A stretch of 17,761 bases of DNA from Mycobacterium sp. (GTDB lineage Bacteria > Actinomycetota > Actinomycetes > Mycobacteriales > Mycobacteriaceae). Where the stretch lies: contig JAOPWF010000617.1 of assembly GCA_025965815.1 (NCBI GenBank), forward strand, positions 1 through 17,761. Reading direction: 5' to 3'. This document shows positions 1 through 8,954 of this stretch, one piece after another (within the stretch, counting starts at the first letter, position 1; the number at the start of each line of letters is the position of its first letter). The translations under genes were made by a program, and so were the position numbers. The notes below the pieces were generated by a model that was not told the origin of the DNA, ran no database searches, and saw only the letters and a list, made by a program, of their open reading frames with translations.

Positions 1-1
1 A

Positions 2-100
2 CTCTCTGACGGTGAGGCCACGCTGTTTCCGGACCGTTACCGCCCGCTTGTGGTCCTCGTAAAGCCCGCTGAGGGATTTGTGTGCAATTTGGGGTGCTGA
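2..100 (+). other. Possible C-terminal end of an upstream ORF (edge of window)
   Basis: Frame 2 is open from the window edge to a TGA at 98-100 and would encode 32 residues starting LSDGEATLFPDRYRPLVVLV. I do not recognise the sequence and it runs into the inverted repeat at 77-129. It may be the tail of an upstream gene or chance. Nothing else is seen in the first 156 bases apart from the palindrome. Confidence 0.15.
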
Positions 101-129
101 GCGCGATGAGCGCACCAAACGCACACGAA
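77..129. promoter_or_regulatory. Long imperfect inverted repeat upstream of aroC
   Basis: The left arm TTTGTGTGC (77-85) plus TTTGG (88-92) matches, in reverse complement, CCAAA (115-119) plus GCACACGAA (121-129). Inner G/C-rich pairing is possible around the central GAGCGCGATG. The palindrome ends 36 bases before the proposed aroC start. No T-run follows, so a classical intrinsic terminator is not shown. It could be an operator, a mycobacterial U-less terminator for an upstream gene, or an mRNA leader hairpin. No clear TANNNT -10 element was found between it and aroC. The pairing is seen directly; the function is unknown. Confidence 0.35.
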
Positions 130-165
130 TCGGTCGTGTAAGCCCGTCGTGGGAAGATGGGACGC

Positions 166-1380
166 GTGTTGCGATGGACCACAGCTGGTGAATCCCACGG
201 TCGCGCGTTAGTGGCCGTGGTCGAAGGCATGGTCGCAGGGGTCCACGTCACCTCCGCCGAGATCGCAGGTCAGCTGGCCCGCCGCCGACTTGGGTATGGC
301 CGCGGCGCCCGGATGAAGTTCGAGCAGGACCAGGTCACCATGCTCGCGGGTGTCCGGCACGGCATCACGCTCGGCGGCCCGATCGCGATCGAGATCGGCA
401 ACACCAAATGGCCCAAATGGGAAACGGTGATGGCCGCCGACCCGGTCGACCCCGCCATCCTCGACGAAGTCGCCCGCAATGCGCCGCTCACCCGGCCGCG
501 ACCGGGCCACGCCGACTACGCAGGCATGCTCAAGTACGGCTTCGACGACGCCCGCCCGGTGCTGGAGCGGGCCAGTGCCCGCGAGACCGCCGCCCGCGTC
601 GCCGCAGGCACCATCGCGCGGGCATTTCTGCGACAGGCCCTTGGCGTCGAGGTGCTCTCACACGTCATCTCGATCGGCTCGTCGCAGCCGTACGACGGCC
701 CGCCGCCCATGCCCAGCGACCTGCCCGGCATCGACGCCAGCCCCGTGCGTGCGTACGACAAGGATGCCGAAGCCGCCATGATCGCCGAGATCGAGGCGGC
801 CAAGAAGGAAGGCGACACCCTCGGCGGTGTGGTCGAGGTCGTCGCCAGCGGCCTGCCCGTCGGCCTTGGCTCGTTCACTAGCGGCGACAACCGACTGGAT
901 AGCCAGCTCGCCGGAGCGGTGATGGGCGTCCAGGCGATCAAGGGCGTTGAGATCGGCGACGGCTTCGAAACCGCGCGCCGCCGCGGTAGCCTCGCCCACG
1001 ACGAGATGTATCCCGGTCAGGGTGGAGTGATGCGCTCGACGAATCGCGCAGGCGGGCTGGAAGGCGGCATGACGAACGGTCAGCCGCTGCGCGTGCGCGC
1101 GGCGATGAAGCCGATCTCGACTGTGCCGCGGGCACTGGCCACCGTCGACATGTCCACCGGCGACGAGGCGGTCGCCATACACCAGCGCTCCGATGTGTGC
1201 GCGGTACCGGCCGCGGGCGTCGTGGTGGAGACCATGGTGGCCCTGGTGCTCGCGCGTGCAGTGCTGGAGAAGTTCGGCGGCGACTCGCTGGGAGAGACCC
1301 GCGCCAACATCCAGGCCTACCTGCGGGCGGTGGCTGAGCGCGAGCCGAAGAGCCCCGACGTCGCGCGGGCGTCCGGGTAG
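166..1380 (+). CDS. aroC: Chorismate synthase
   Basis: Converts 5-enolpyruvylshikimate-3-phosphate to chorismate, the last step of the shikimate pathway, with reduced FMN as cofactor, in the cytoplasm. From the proposed start the protein is 404 residues and covers the whole family length. Visible family motifs are GESHGRAL near the N-terminus, [23 protein letters not shown] and [16 protein letters not shown] chose GTG at 166 because it gives MLRW, the usual mycobacterial N-terminus (the gene is called aroF in M. tuberculosis), and because GGGAAG at 151-156 lies 9 bases upstream. The in-frame ATG at 157 abuts that Shine-Dalgarno-like sequence and would add only three residues. It is the first gene of the aro operon, and aroK starts 4 bases after its stop. 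Function is secure; the start is slightly uncertain. Confidence 0.97.
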   Translation: MLRWTTAGESHGRALVAVVEGMVAGVHVTSAEIAGQLARRRLGYGRGARMKFEQDQVTMLAGVRHGITLGGPIAIEIGNTKWPKWETVMAADPVDPAILDEVARNAPLTRPRPGHADYAGMLKYGFDDARPVLERASARETAARVAAGTIARAFLRQALGVEVLSHVISIGSSQPYDGPPPMPSDLPGIDASPVRAYDKDAEAAMIAEIEAAKKEGDTLGGVVEVVASGLPVGLGSFTSGDNRLDSQLAGAVMGVQAIKGVEIGDGFETARRRGSLAHDEMYPGQGGVMRSTNRAGGLEGGMTNGQPLRVRAAMKPISTVPRALATVDMSTGDEAVAIHQRSDVCAVPAAGVVVETMVALVLARAVLEKFGGDSLGETRANIQAYLRAVAEREPKSPDVARASG

Positions 1381-1384
1381 TCCC

Positions 1385-3196
<1,812 letters not shown>

Positions 3197-3200
3197 CCGC

Positions 3201-3800
3201 TCAGGGCTGATCTTCGCGTCGCGTCGTGGTCGGCGCCGGCTCGTCGCCGTCGTGTGCCGCGCCGCCGTGCGCCGCCACCGATGCTGTGTGTCCGTCGTCG
3301 TGGCGGACGGCCTCGAACACATCGGTGTCCGCCCGTTCGTCGTCCTGAGTGGAGTAGTGCTGTCTGCGGGGCACGTCCGGCGCGTTGCGGTCGACGAGCC
3401 AGCGGCCCAGCGCCACCGCGGCGATCGCGGGTAGGAACACCAGCAGTGCGGTGAACGCCGCGAAGGTCGTCACCTCGTTCACCAGCCCCTCGACGTAGAG
3501 GCCCTTGTAGAACAGCGAGATGAACCATGCGATCGCGCCGCTGACCACGCCGGCGAACAGCCCGGCCAGCAGCCAGGTCATCGCCAGGTCGGCGCGTCGA
3601 TCCGGGTCGGGCTCCGATTTCGCGTCGCTGCGGCCGTCGAACAGGCCCCAGACGAACACCGCGATGGCGAACAGCACAACCAGTACCAGGCTGATCAATC
3701 CCGCGTGTGTCTCATAGGCGTTGATCAGTGCGCCCTGCACCAACCGGACGACCACCATCAGGGCCGCGAATACCAGTCCGCGCAGCAACCACTTACTCAT
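3201..3800 (-). CDS. Four-helix membrane protein, Rv2536 type (annotated elsewhere as B-4DMT family)
   Basis: A 199-residue protein with four hydrophobic segments at about residues 7-25, 34-53, 73-95 and 112-131. A hydrophilic loop (DGRSDAKSEPDPDRRAD) separates the two pairs. After the last helix comes a soluble, charged and probably disordered tail from about 140 rich in Asp, His, Arg and Ala. Its position between aroB/aroQ and pepQ, on the opposite strand, matches M. tuberculosis Rv2536. The function is not established; a transporter role is only suggested by automatic family names. ATG at 3800 lies 8 bases after a TACGCT -10-like element on the minus strand and no Shine-Dalgarno is seen, so the mRNA may be leaderless. 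It ends convergently 4 bases from the aroQ remnant stop. Confidence 0.85.
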   Translation of the reverse strand: MSKWLLRGLVFAALMVVVRLVQGALINAYETHAGLISLVLVVLFAIAVFVWGLFDGRSDAKSEPDPDRRADLAMTWLLAGLFAGVVSGAIAWFISLFYKGLYVEGLVNEVTTFAAFTALLVFLPAIAAVALGRWLVDRNAPDVPRRQHYSTQDDERADTDVFEAVRHDDGHTASVAAHGGAAHDGDEPAPTTTRREDQP

Positions 3801-3808
3801 GGGGGCAC

Positions 3809-3825
3809 AGCGTAGCGAGTAGCGT
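3809..3825. promoter_or_regulatory. Divergent pair of -10 elements for the Rv2536-type gene and pepQ
   Basis: In the 33-base gap between divergent starts, TAGCGT (3820-3825, + strand) lies 8 bases before the pepQ GTG at 3834. TACGCT (3814-3809, - strand) lies 8 bases before the ATG at 3800. Both fit the mycobacterial SigA -10 consensus TANNNT. At this spacing transcription would start at or next to each start codon, giving leaderless mRNAs. That agrees with the lack of a usable Shine-Dalgarno: AAGGAG at 3827-3832 is only 1 base from the GTG. The motifs are seen; transcription start sites are inferred. Confidence 0.5.
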
Positions 3826-3833
3826 CAAGGAGC

Positions 3834-4922
3834 GTGACGATTTCGCAGCGCCGGGAGCGTCTCCGGCAGCGGCTCAACACCGCCGGACTGGACGCGATGC
3901 TGGTATCCGACCTGGTCAACGTGCATTATTTGTCCGGGTTCACCGGCTCCAACGCGGCGCTGCTTGTCTACGCCGGCGATCAGAAGCCGGTGCTGGCGAC
4001 TGACGGGCGCTATCGCACCCAGGCGGCCCAGCAGGCACCGGATCTGGAGATCTGCATCGAACGTGCGGTCTCGCGCTACCTGGTGGGTCGGGCGACCGCC
4101 GACGGCGTGCACCGGCTCGGCTTCGAAAGCCACGTGGTGACCGTCGACGGCTTCGACATTCTTTCGCGTGAGGTCGATCCGGCCGCCACTGAGCTGGTCC
4201 GGGCGCCGGGAACGGTGGAGGCGCTGCGTGAGGTCAAGGACTTGGGCGAGATCGCGCTGCTGCGGGTGGCCTGCGAGGCGGCCGACTCCGCGCTGGCCGA
4301 GCTGGTCGAGCGGGGCGGCTTGCGGCCCGGGCGCACCGAGCGTCAGGTCGGCAGGGAACTCGAGGAGCTGATGCTCGAACACGGCGCCGACGGGGTGTCG
4401 TTCGAGACCATCGTCGCTGCCGGCGCGAATTCCGCGATACCGCATCATCGGCCGACGGATGCGGTGCTGGCCGAAGGTGACTTCGTCAAGATCGACTTCG
4501 GCGCCCTGGTCGCCGGCTACCACTCCGACATGACCCGCACCTTCGTGCTCGAGTCGGCGGTGCAGTGGCAGCTCGACATCTATGACCTGGTCTTACATGC
4601 TCAGCGGGCCGGGCGCGAGGCACTGGCGCCGGGCGTGGCGCTGCGCGATATCGACGCGGCATCGCGGCAGGTCATCGCCGACGCGGGTTACGGGGACTGC
4701 TTCGGGCACGGGCTCGGCCACGGCGTGGGGTTGCAGATCCACGAAGCGCCGGGAATCAATGCACTGGCCGTCGGTACACTTCTTGCTGGTTCAGCGGTGA
4801 CTGTGGAGCCCGGCGTCTACTTGCCCGATCGCGGCGGTGTCCGCATCGAGGACACCCTGGTCGTAGGTGGACAGGGCCCGGAGTTACTTACCCAGTTCCC
4901 GCGGGAACTAATGATCCTTTAG
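3834..4922 (+). CDS. pepQ: Xaa-Pro dipeptidase/aminopeptidase, M24 family
   Basis: A cytoplasmic metallopeptidase expected to cleave bonds next to proline in peptides. The 362-residue protein has an N-terminal creatinase-like domain (about 1-125) and a C-terminal pita-bread catalytic domain. All five dinuclear metal ligands are present: D221 (VKIDFG), D232 (HSDMTRTF), H296 (GHGLGHGVG), E325 (VTVEPGVYL) and E339 (GVRIEDTL). GTG at 3834 gives MTISQRRERL, aligning with the M. tuberculosis PepQ (Rv2535c) N-terminus. An AAGGAG 1 base upstream is too close to act as a ribosome site, and the -10-like TAGCGT at 3820 suggests a leaderless mRNA. efp follows after 21 bases. This pepQ-efp-nusB order is conserved in mycobacteria and may link proline-peptide turnover to EF-P, which acts on polyproline stalls, though that link is only suggestive. 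Confidence 0.95.
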   Translation: MTISQRRERLRQRLNTAGLDAMLVSDLVNVHYLSGFTGSNAALLVYAGDQKPVLATDGRYRTQAAQQAPDLEICIERAVSRYLVGRATADGVHRLGFESHVVTVDGFDILSREVDPAATELVRAPGTVEALREVKDLGEIALLRVACEAADSALAELVERGGLRPGRTERQVGRELEELMLEHGADGVSFETIVAAGANSAIPHHRPTDAVLAEGDFVKIDFGALVAGYHSDMTRTFVLESAVQWQLDIYDLVLHAQRAGREALAPGVALRDIDAASRQVIADAGYGDCFGHGLGHGVGLQIHEAPGINALAVGTLLAGSAVTVEPGVYLPDRGGVRIEDTLVVGGQGPELLTQFPRELMIL

Positions 4923-4943
4923 AGGCTAGGAGAACAACCGACC

Positions 4944-5507
4944 GTGGCATCGACCGCCGACTTCAAGAATGGGCTCGTCCTGCAGATCGACGGCCAGCTG
5001 TGGACCATCACCGAGTTCCAGCACGTCAAGCCGGGCAAGGGGCCTGCCTTCGTACGCACCAAGCTGAAGAACGTGCTGTCTGGCAAGGTGGTGGACAAGA
5101 CCTACAACGCCGGGGTGAAGGTGGAGACCGCGACGGTCGACCGGCGCGACGCCACCTACCTGTACCGCGACGGCTCCGACTTCGTCTTCATGGACAGTGA
5201 GAATTACGAGCAGAACTCGCTGTCCGAGGCACTGGTCGGTGAGGCCGCCGGTTTCCTGCTGGAGGGGCTGCCGGTGCAGATCGCCTTCCACGACGGCGAG
5301 CCGTTGTATCTCGAGCTTCCGGTGACCGTCGAGCTTGTCGTCGCCCACACCGAGCCTGGACTGCAGGGTGACCGGTCCAGTGCGGGCACCAAACCGGCCA
5401 CGGTGGAGACCGGCGCGCAGATCAACGTGCCGCTGTTCATCAACACCGGCGACAAGCTGAAGGTGGACTCGCGCGACGGCAGTTACCTGGGACGAGTGAA
5501 TGCCTGA
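4944..5507 (+). CDS. efp: Translation elongation factor P
   Basis: Binds ribosomes stalled at consecutive prolines and stimulates peptide-bond formation. The 187-residue product is full length, with three beta-barrel domains: an N-terminal KOW-like domain (about 1-65), a central OB domain, and a C-terminal OB domain ending [18 protein letters not shown]. The tip loop reads PGKGP (30-34) with K32 at the position modified in Escherichia coli. Loops of this PGKGP type are known in actinobacteria to work without the lysine modification, so no EpmA/EpmB is expected. GTG at 4944 is preceded by AGGAGAA (4928-4934) at a spacing of 9 bases. It lies 21 bases after pepQ and 20 bases before nusB, and the three genes are probably co-transcribed. 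The identification is secure. Confidence 0.98.
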   Translation: MASTADFKNGLVLQIDGQLWTITEFQHVKPGKGPAFVRTKLKNVLSGKVVDKTYNAGVKVETATVDRRDATYLYRDGSDFVFMDSENYEQNSLSEALVGEAAGFLLEGLPVQIAFHDGEPLYLELPVTVELVVAHTEPGLQGDRSSAGTKPATVETGAQINVPLFINTGDKLKVDSRDGSYLGRVNA

Positions 5508-5540
5508 CGGCACACGGTCGTGTCGCGATGCCTGACGGCA
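5500..5540. repeat. 13-base direct repeat at the efp/nusB junction
   Basis: ATGCCTGACGGCA occurs at 5500-5512, spanning the efp stop, and again at 5528-5540 as the start of nusB, 28 bases apart. The first copy's ATG opens an 11-codon frame that stops at 5533-5535, just inside nusB, and is not in frame with it. It may be a short tandem duplication. The repeat is seen directly; any effect on nusB translation is speculative. Confidence 0.6.
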
Positions 5541-6007
5541 AGCCTGACCGGGGCCGCCACCAGGCCCGCAAGCGTGCCGTCGACGTGTTGTTCGAGGCGG
5601 AGGCTCGCGGCCTGACCCCCGCCGAGGTGGCCGATGCGCGTGCCGGACTGGCGGATTCACAGCAGGACGTGTCGCCGCTGAACCCGTACACGATCACCGT
5701 CGCGCACGGCGTCACCCAGCACGCCGCGCACATCGACGACCTGATCTCGGCGCACCTGCAGGGCTGGACGCTGGAGCGGCTGCCAGCCGTCGACAGGGCC
5801 ATCCTGCGTGTCGCGGTGTGGGAACTGCTGCACGCCAACGACGTTCCGGAGGCGGTGGCCGTCGACGAGGCTGTCGAGCTCGCCAAGAAGCTGTCCACCG
5901 ACGAATCCCCGGCGTTCGTCAACGGCGTGCTCGGTCAGGTCATGCTGGTGACCCCGCAGATCCGGGCGGCGGCGGCCGCGGTGCGGGGGCAGGGACCATC
6001 CGCGTGA
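5528..6007 (+). CDS. nusB: Transcription antitermination factor NusB
   Basis: An RNA-binding partner of NusE (ribosomal protein S10) in rRNA antitermination complexes. The 159-residue all-helical protein has the arginine-rich N-terminal segment [15 protein letters not shown] (about 9-23) that contacts boxA RNA, and the core motifs [21 protein letters not shown] and [25 protein letters not shown]. Length and sequence fit M. tuberculosis NusB (156 residues). ATG at 5528 is favoured because [16 protein letters not shown] matches the family N-terminus; the ATG at 5500 is out of frame. The stop overlaps the next gene's GTG by 3 bases. It sits in the conserved pepQ-efp-nusB cluster. The identification is secure. 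Confidence 0.97.
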   Translation: MPDGKPDRGRHQARKRAVDVLFEAEARGLTPAEVADARAGLADSQQDVSPLNPYTITVAHGVTQHAAHIDDLISAHLQGWTLERLPAVDRAILRVAVWELLHANDVPEAVAVDEAVELAKKLSTDESPAFVNGVLGQVMLVTPQIRAAAAAVRGQGPSA

Positions 6008-6405
6008 ACCGCCTGAAGCTGCGGGTGGTCATCGCGAGCGTCGTGGCGGCAAGCGTTGTGCTCGGTGCCGTCGTCTGCGCCGCATTCGACCTGGCCTTCG
6101 TCTCGGCGGCGTTGTCGATCTACGCGCTGGGCGCAGGCGCGTGGCTGTATCACTCGATCGAACGGTATGTGGTCGCCAACCGGCTCGACACCGTGATCGC
6201 CGCCAATGGACTCAATCCGGTTCGGCCGCTGGCCAGACCGCTGCTGCCGGTGATGGCGGCCATCATCGGGCTGACCCAGGCGGTGGTCAGGGCACTGAGC
6301 GATGTATCCGACCTGCAGCCGCAACGCCGCCAGGTGCCCGTCTGGCGTGCGCTGCAGATCTCCCGCGTCAACGGCCGCACGAGGGGCGACGACGAAAAGC
6401 CCTGA
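6004..6405 (+). CDS. Small two-helix membrane protein, Rv2532c type
   Basis: A 133-residue protein starting at a GTG that overlaps the nusB stop (GTGA), which argues for translational coupling. Two hydrophobic helices lie at about residues 7-28 and 31-49. They are followed by an amphipathic, mostly soluble region containing [25 protein letters not shown], which may lie on the membrane, and a basic tail. Position after nusB and length agree with M. tuberculosis Rv2532c, a conserved hypothetical protein. No catalytic motif is visible and I do not assign a function. A longer upstream reading frame exists in this frame but lies inside nusB, so it is not used. Confidence 0.85.
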   Translation: MNRLKLRVVIASVVAASVVLGAVVCAAFDLAFVSAALSIYALGAGAWLYHSIERYVVANRLDTVIAANGLNPVRPLARPLLPVMAAIIGLTQAVVRALSDVSDLQPQRRQVPVWRALQISRVNGRTRGDDEKP

Positions 6406-6414
6406 CGTGGTTCG

Positions 6415-6796
6415 ATGGCTTGGGTGAGCCGGTGCGGCGTCGTCCTCGTCACCATCTGCGTCGCGACGCTCTACCGGCATCTGCAGCCGGCCAGCATCAC
6501 GGTCAGAACCGGGGAGCAGGTCCGGGAGCGCCAGGTCATCGGAAAGCAGGGCAGCAGCGGCGATTCGAGCTCCCCGCACCTACACTTCTAGCTCCCCGAC
6601 GGCCCAGAGATCACCACGTCCAACAGCCTGCCGTTCGCGCTGGACTCCTAACATGTTCGACGGCGCCGTCGATCCCGCGCTGCTGCCTGCGGCTTTCGGG
6701 GAACAGGGACCCATTCCGCTGCCGGTCACCGGCGAAGCGCGTTGGGAAGCCGGGACCTACCCGCTGGCCTATTCGGTGACCGACTTCGCGGCGTAG
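6415..6796 (+). pseudogene. Decayed 3' part of an M23 family (LytM-type) metallopeptidase gene
   Basis: The first frame from ATG 6415 reads MAWVSRCGVV, then TLYRHLQPASITVRTGEQV, VIGKQGSSGD and SSSPHLHF, and then hits TAG at 6589-6591. This is the end of an M23 peptidase domain (typical form YAHLQPGS..., GQVIG..GNSG, GPHLHF) with the last metal-site HLHF kept. The frame continues LPDGPEITTSNSLPFALDS to TAA at 6649-6651. One extra base there (TCC TAA C ATG, for an expected TAC ATG) shifts the rest into the frame MFDGAVDPALLPAAFG ending PLAYSVTDFAA with TAG at 6794-6796. The N-terminal export signal, the first metal ligands (H-x3-D region) and most of the domain are missing. The ancestor was probably a secreted or membrane-bound peptidoglycan hydrolase. 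Two disruptions plus truncation make it non-functional as a peptidase. Confidence 0.75.
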
Positions 6797-6941
6797 TGGG
6801 CTCTGGACTTCACCACCGTCCTGCATGGCATACGCATTCGGTGTCACAAGCCCGTCGTGTGTGCGACGTCGGCGCCGAGAGCGCGTTCAGGGCGGCGATG
6901 TCCAACTGTCTACGCCGTGGCCGCACCCTCGGCATCAAGGT
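6797..6941. other. Gap with no recognisable gene between the M23 remnant and the serine hydrolase
   Basis: No frame here shows a recognised protein. One + frame reads CDVGAESAFRAAMSNCLRRG followed by RTLGIKVPLAAA, which has a protein-like composition and may be another eroded fragment, but I cannot name a family. Together with the M23 remnant, about 550 bases (6406-6956) hold no intact gene. Confidence 0.4.
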
Positions 6942-6956
6942 GCCGCTTGCTGCGGC
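6942..6956 (-). terminator. Hairpin directly after the serine hydrolase stop
   Basis: On the minus strand GCCGC-AGCAA-GCGGC forms a perfect 5-base stem with a 5-base loop, beginning at the base next to the TGA at 6959-6957. No T-run follows (ACCTTGATG). Mycobacterial terminators often lack a U tract, so this is a plausible but weak terminator. Confidence 0.35.
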
Positions 6957-8162
6957 TCAGAGCTCCAGTGCCTGGTAGGTGCGGCGGACGAACTTGGGCT
7001 GCGCGGTCTGGAGTTTGGCCAGCGACGTATTACCGGCGACGGCGGCCGCGGCGTCGGTGGAGAACTTCGGGTGGTTCTGAATCAGGTAGAGCAGGATCAG
7101 GTCGGCTGACGGATCGGCCTGCCACCACGTCCCGTACGCGCCCGGCCAGCTGAACGTCCCGAGGCCACCCGGCCCGAACAGGTTCTTGGTCTTGGCCGGA
7201 TCGGTGACGACAGACAGGTTCAGCCCGAATCCACGGCCCACCCAGAACGGCGCCCCGAGGAACGGCAAGTGCTTCTGCTCCTCGGTGAGCCGATCGGTGC
7301 GCATCAGCCGCACCGACTGGGGGGACAGCACCCGCACGCCGTCCACGGTTCCGTCGCCGAGCAGCATCCGGGCGAAGCGCAGGTAGTCGTCCGCGGACGA
7401 CCACAGGCCCGAACCGCCCATGCAGAAGCTGGGCGGCATGATCGGCGCCGGCCCCATCACGTTGTGCTGCAGGACGCTGGAATCGTCGAGTTGGTACATG
7501 GTCGCCGCACGCCGTCGGCCGGTCGGCCCCACGCTGAACCCGGTGTCCGCCATGCCCAGTGGCTGGAAGATCCGCTCGGCGAGGATCTTCTGCAGGGGTT
7601 TGCCCTCGATGCGCGACAGCGCGATCCCGAGGACATCGGTGGCGTGGCTGTAGGTCAGCCGTTCGCCGGGCTGGTGTACCAGCGGCAGCGCTGCGAGTTC
7701 GGCAAGCCAGCGGTCCTGGTCCTGGCGCAACGACAACCGTCCATACGCCCGGCTCAGCGGCCCGCCGATGGAGAACGGGTAGGCCAGGCCGCTGCGATGG
7801 GTCATCAGGTCGTCGATGGTGATGTGCCGCCGCGGGGCGGCGGTTCGGTCCAGCGGCCCGTGCGGGTCGACCAGCACCCGCATGTTGGCCAACTCCGGCA
7901 ACCACCGCGCCACCGGATTGGTCAGTGACACCTTGCCGTCCTCGAGGAGACTCATCGCGGCGGCCACCGTCACGGGCTTGGTCATCGACGCGATCCGGAA
8001 CAGGGTGTCCCGTTGCATCGGCAATCGCGCGTCGACGTCGCGGTATCCGATCTCGTTGACCTGCAGTACTTTTCCGTTTTGCCACACCAGAGTGACCGCA
8101 CCGGCGAGCAGGCCGGCACCGCAGGCCTCGCGGATGGAGGCCCGGTTGCCGTCGAGATTCAT
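6957..8162 (-). CDS. Beta-lactamase/penicillin-binding-like serine hydrolase (class C, family VIII esterase type)
   Basis: A 401-residue protein of the beta-lactamase superfamily (Pfam Beta-lactamase), a group that includes esterases, D-aminopeptidases and class C-like enzymes. The nucleophile motif is S59-M-T-K62 (RIASMTKPVT), the tyrosine motif is Y171-S-H (LTYSHATDV), and the third box is close to WPGAYGTWW (339-347), resembling the W-x-G form of family VIII esterases rather than KTG. No signal peptide or lipobox is seen, so it is probably cytoplasmic. Ester hydrolysis is more likely than antibiotic resistance. ATG at 8162 was taken as the only good start near a complete N-terminus; its Shine-Dalgarno is poor. 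It lies 39 bases downstream of the methyltransferase gene on the same strand and the two are probably co-transcribed. The substrate is unknown. Confidence 0.9.
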   Translation of the reverse strand: MNLDGNRASIREACGAGLLAGAVTLVWQNGKVLQVNEIGYRDVDARLPMQRDTLFRIASMTKPVTVAAAMSLLEDGKVSLTNPVARWLPELANMRVLVDPHGPLDRTAAPRRHITIDDLMTHRSGLAYPFSIGGPLSRAYGRLSLRQDQDRWLAELAALPLVHQPGERLTYSHATDVLGIALSRIEGKPLQKILAERIFQPLGMADTGFSVGPTGRRRAATMYQLDDSSVLQHNVMGPAPIMPPSFCMGGSGLWSSADDYLRFARMLLGDGTVDGVRVLSPQSVRLMRTDRLTEEQKHLPFLGAPFWVGRGFGLNLSVVTDPAKTKNLFGPGGLGTFSWPGAYGTWWQADPSADLILLYLIQNHPKFSTDAAAAVAGNTSLAKLQTAQPKFVRRTYQALEL

Positions 8163-8201
8163 CGGGCCCAGACTACCCAGCGGCCTTACCGGGCCGCGCG
8201 C

Positions 8202-8858
8202 TCAAGTCCGCTGTGCCTGCACCAGCCAGAAGGCCATTTCGATCTCGGTGTCGCCTTCGGTGCGGCGCACCGTCATCGGCTCCAGCGAGGTGATGTCCCA
8301 GCCGGCCGGGCCGAGGGTGTCCCGCAGTGTCTGCTCGGAGACCGTCGGTCGCGGCCACTCTTCGTCGTCGTTGGCGTCGGAGAAGCAGCTCAACAGGAGC
8401 CGGGCGTTCGGCCGGGTGGCCAGGTACACGGCGCGCGCGTAGCTGCCCTTGCCGTCGTCGTCGAGACAGTGGTACATCCCGCTGTCGATCACGGTGTCGA
8501 AGGCGTCGGTGTAGCCGTCCAGCGTGGTGGCGTCGGCCACCGCGAACCGGACGTCGACACCGGCGTCGGCGGCCCGCCGCTCGGCGGTGATCAGGGCGGT
8601 CGGCGAGATGTCCAGCCCGGTCACCGAATGGCCCTGCTGCGCCAGGTAGATCGCGTTGTCGCCGAGACCGCAGCCGATGTCGAGTACCTCGCCGCGAACC
8701 AGGCCTGCCGTTTGCCAGCCCACGACATTCTCCTTGGGCGCCTTGGTATCCCACGGCGGACTGGGGATCGCCGGCATACCCTCCGCGGGGCTTTCGCCGC
8801 GGTACAGGGCGTCGAAATCAAAATGCGGTACTTCAGACGGTGGGTTGGAGGCTGTCAT
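8202..8858 (-). CDS. Class I SAM-dependent methyltransferase, Rv1377c type
   Basis: A 218-residue Rossmann-fold methyltransferase. Motif I is VLDIGCGLGDNAIYLA (58-73), the acidic end of strand 2 is GLDISPTAL (81-89), motif II-like is VRFAVADATTLDGY (103-116), and motif IV-like is FDTVIDSGMYHCLDDDG (120-136). An N-terminal segment PHFDFDALYRGESP...PPWDTKAP resembles that of thiopurine-methyltransferase-like family members. The frame is open far upstream to 9398, but that extension lies antisense to pyrR. ATG at 8858 gives the usual start (MTASNPPSEVPHFDFD) and a GGGA about 5 bases upstream. Its location beside pyrR, divergently oriented, matches M. tuberculosis Rv1377c. The substrate is unknown. 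Confidence 0.88.
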   Translation of the reverse strand: MTASNPPSEVPHFDFDALYRGESPAEGMPAIPSPPWDTKAPKENVVGWQTAGLVRGEVLDIGCGLGDNAIYLAQQGHSVTGLDISPTALITAERRAADAGVDVRFAVADATTLDGYTDAFDTVIDSGMYHCLDDDGKGSYARAVYLATRPNARLLLSCFSDANDDEEWPRPTVSEQTLRDTLGPAGWDITSLEPMTVRRTEGDTEIEMAFWLVQAQRT

Positions 8859-8882
8859 TTTTCCCAGGATAGCCCGCGGTGC

Positions 8883-8888
8883 TAAGCT
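8883..8888 (+). promoter_or_regulatory. Candidate -10 element of the pyr operon
   Basis: TAAGCT fits the mycobacterial TANNNT -10 consensus and lies upstream of the PyrR-binding leader. Transcription would begin near A8896, giving a leader of about 59 bases before the pyrR GTG that contains the whole hairpin. No convincing -35 hexamer is seen. The start site is inferred from spacing only. Confidence 0.4.
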
Positions 8889-8904
8889 GCCCGGCAGTTC
8901 GACA

Positions 8905-8940
8905 TCCTTTAACGATCCGTCCAGAGAGGCGGAGAAGGAG
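8905..8940 (+). promoter_or_regulatory. PyrR-binding RNA leader overlapping the pyrR Shine-Dalgarno
   Basis: CCGTCCAGAGAGGCGG (8917-8932) is a stem-loop with the conserved PyrR-recognition loop TCCAGAGAGG between CCG and CGG. It is nearly identical to the Bacillus subtilis pyr binding loops. An outer stem pairs TCCTT (8905-8909) with AAGGA (8935-8939), which is part of the AAGGAGG ribosome site. There is no terminator/antiterminator structure after it. In Mycobacterium smegmatis PyrR is known to repress pyr translation by binding such a leader. Here UMP/UTP-bound PyrR would hold the hairpin closed and hide the ribosome site, so high pyrimidine levels reduce expression of pyrR and the translationally coupled genes behind it. 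Confidence 0.88.
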
Positions 8941-8954
8941 GTCCTGGTTCGCCC

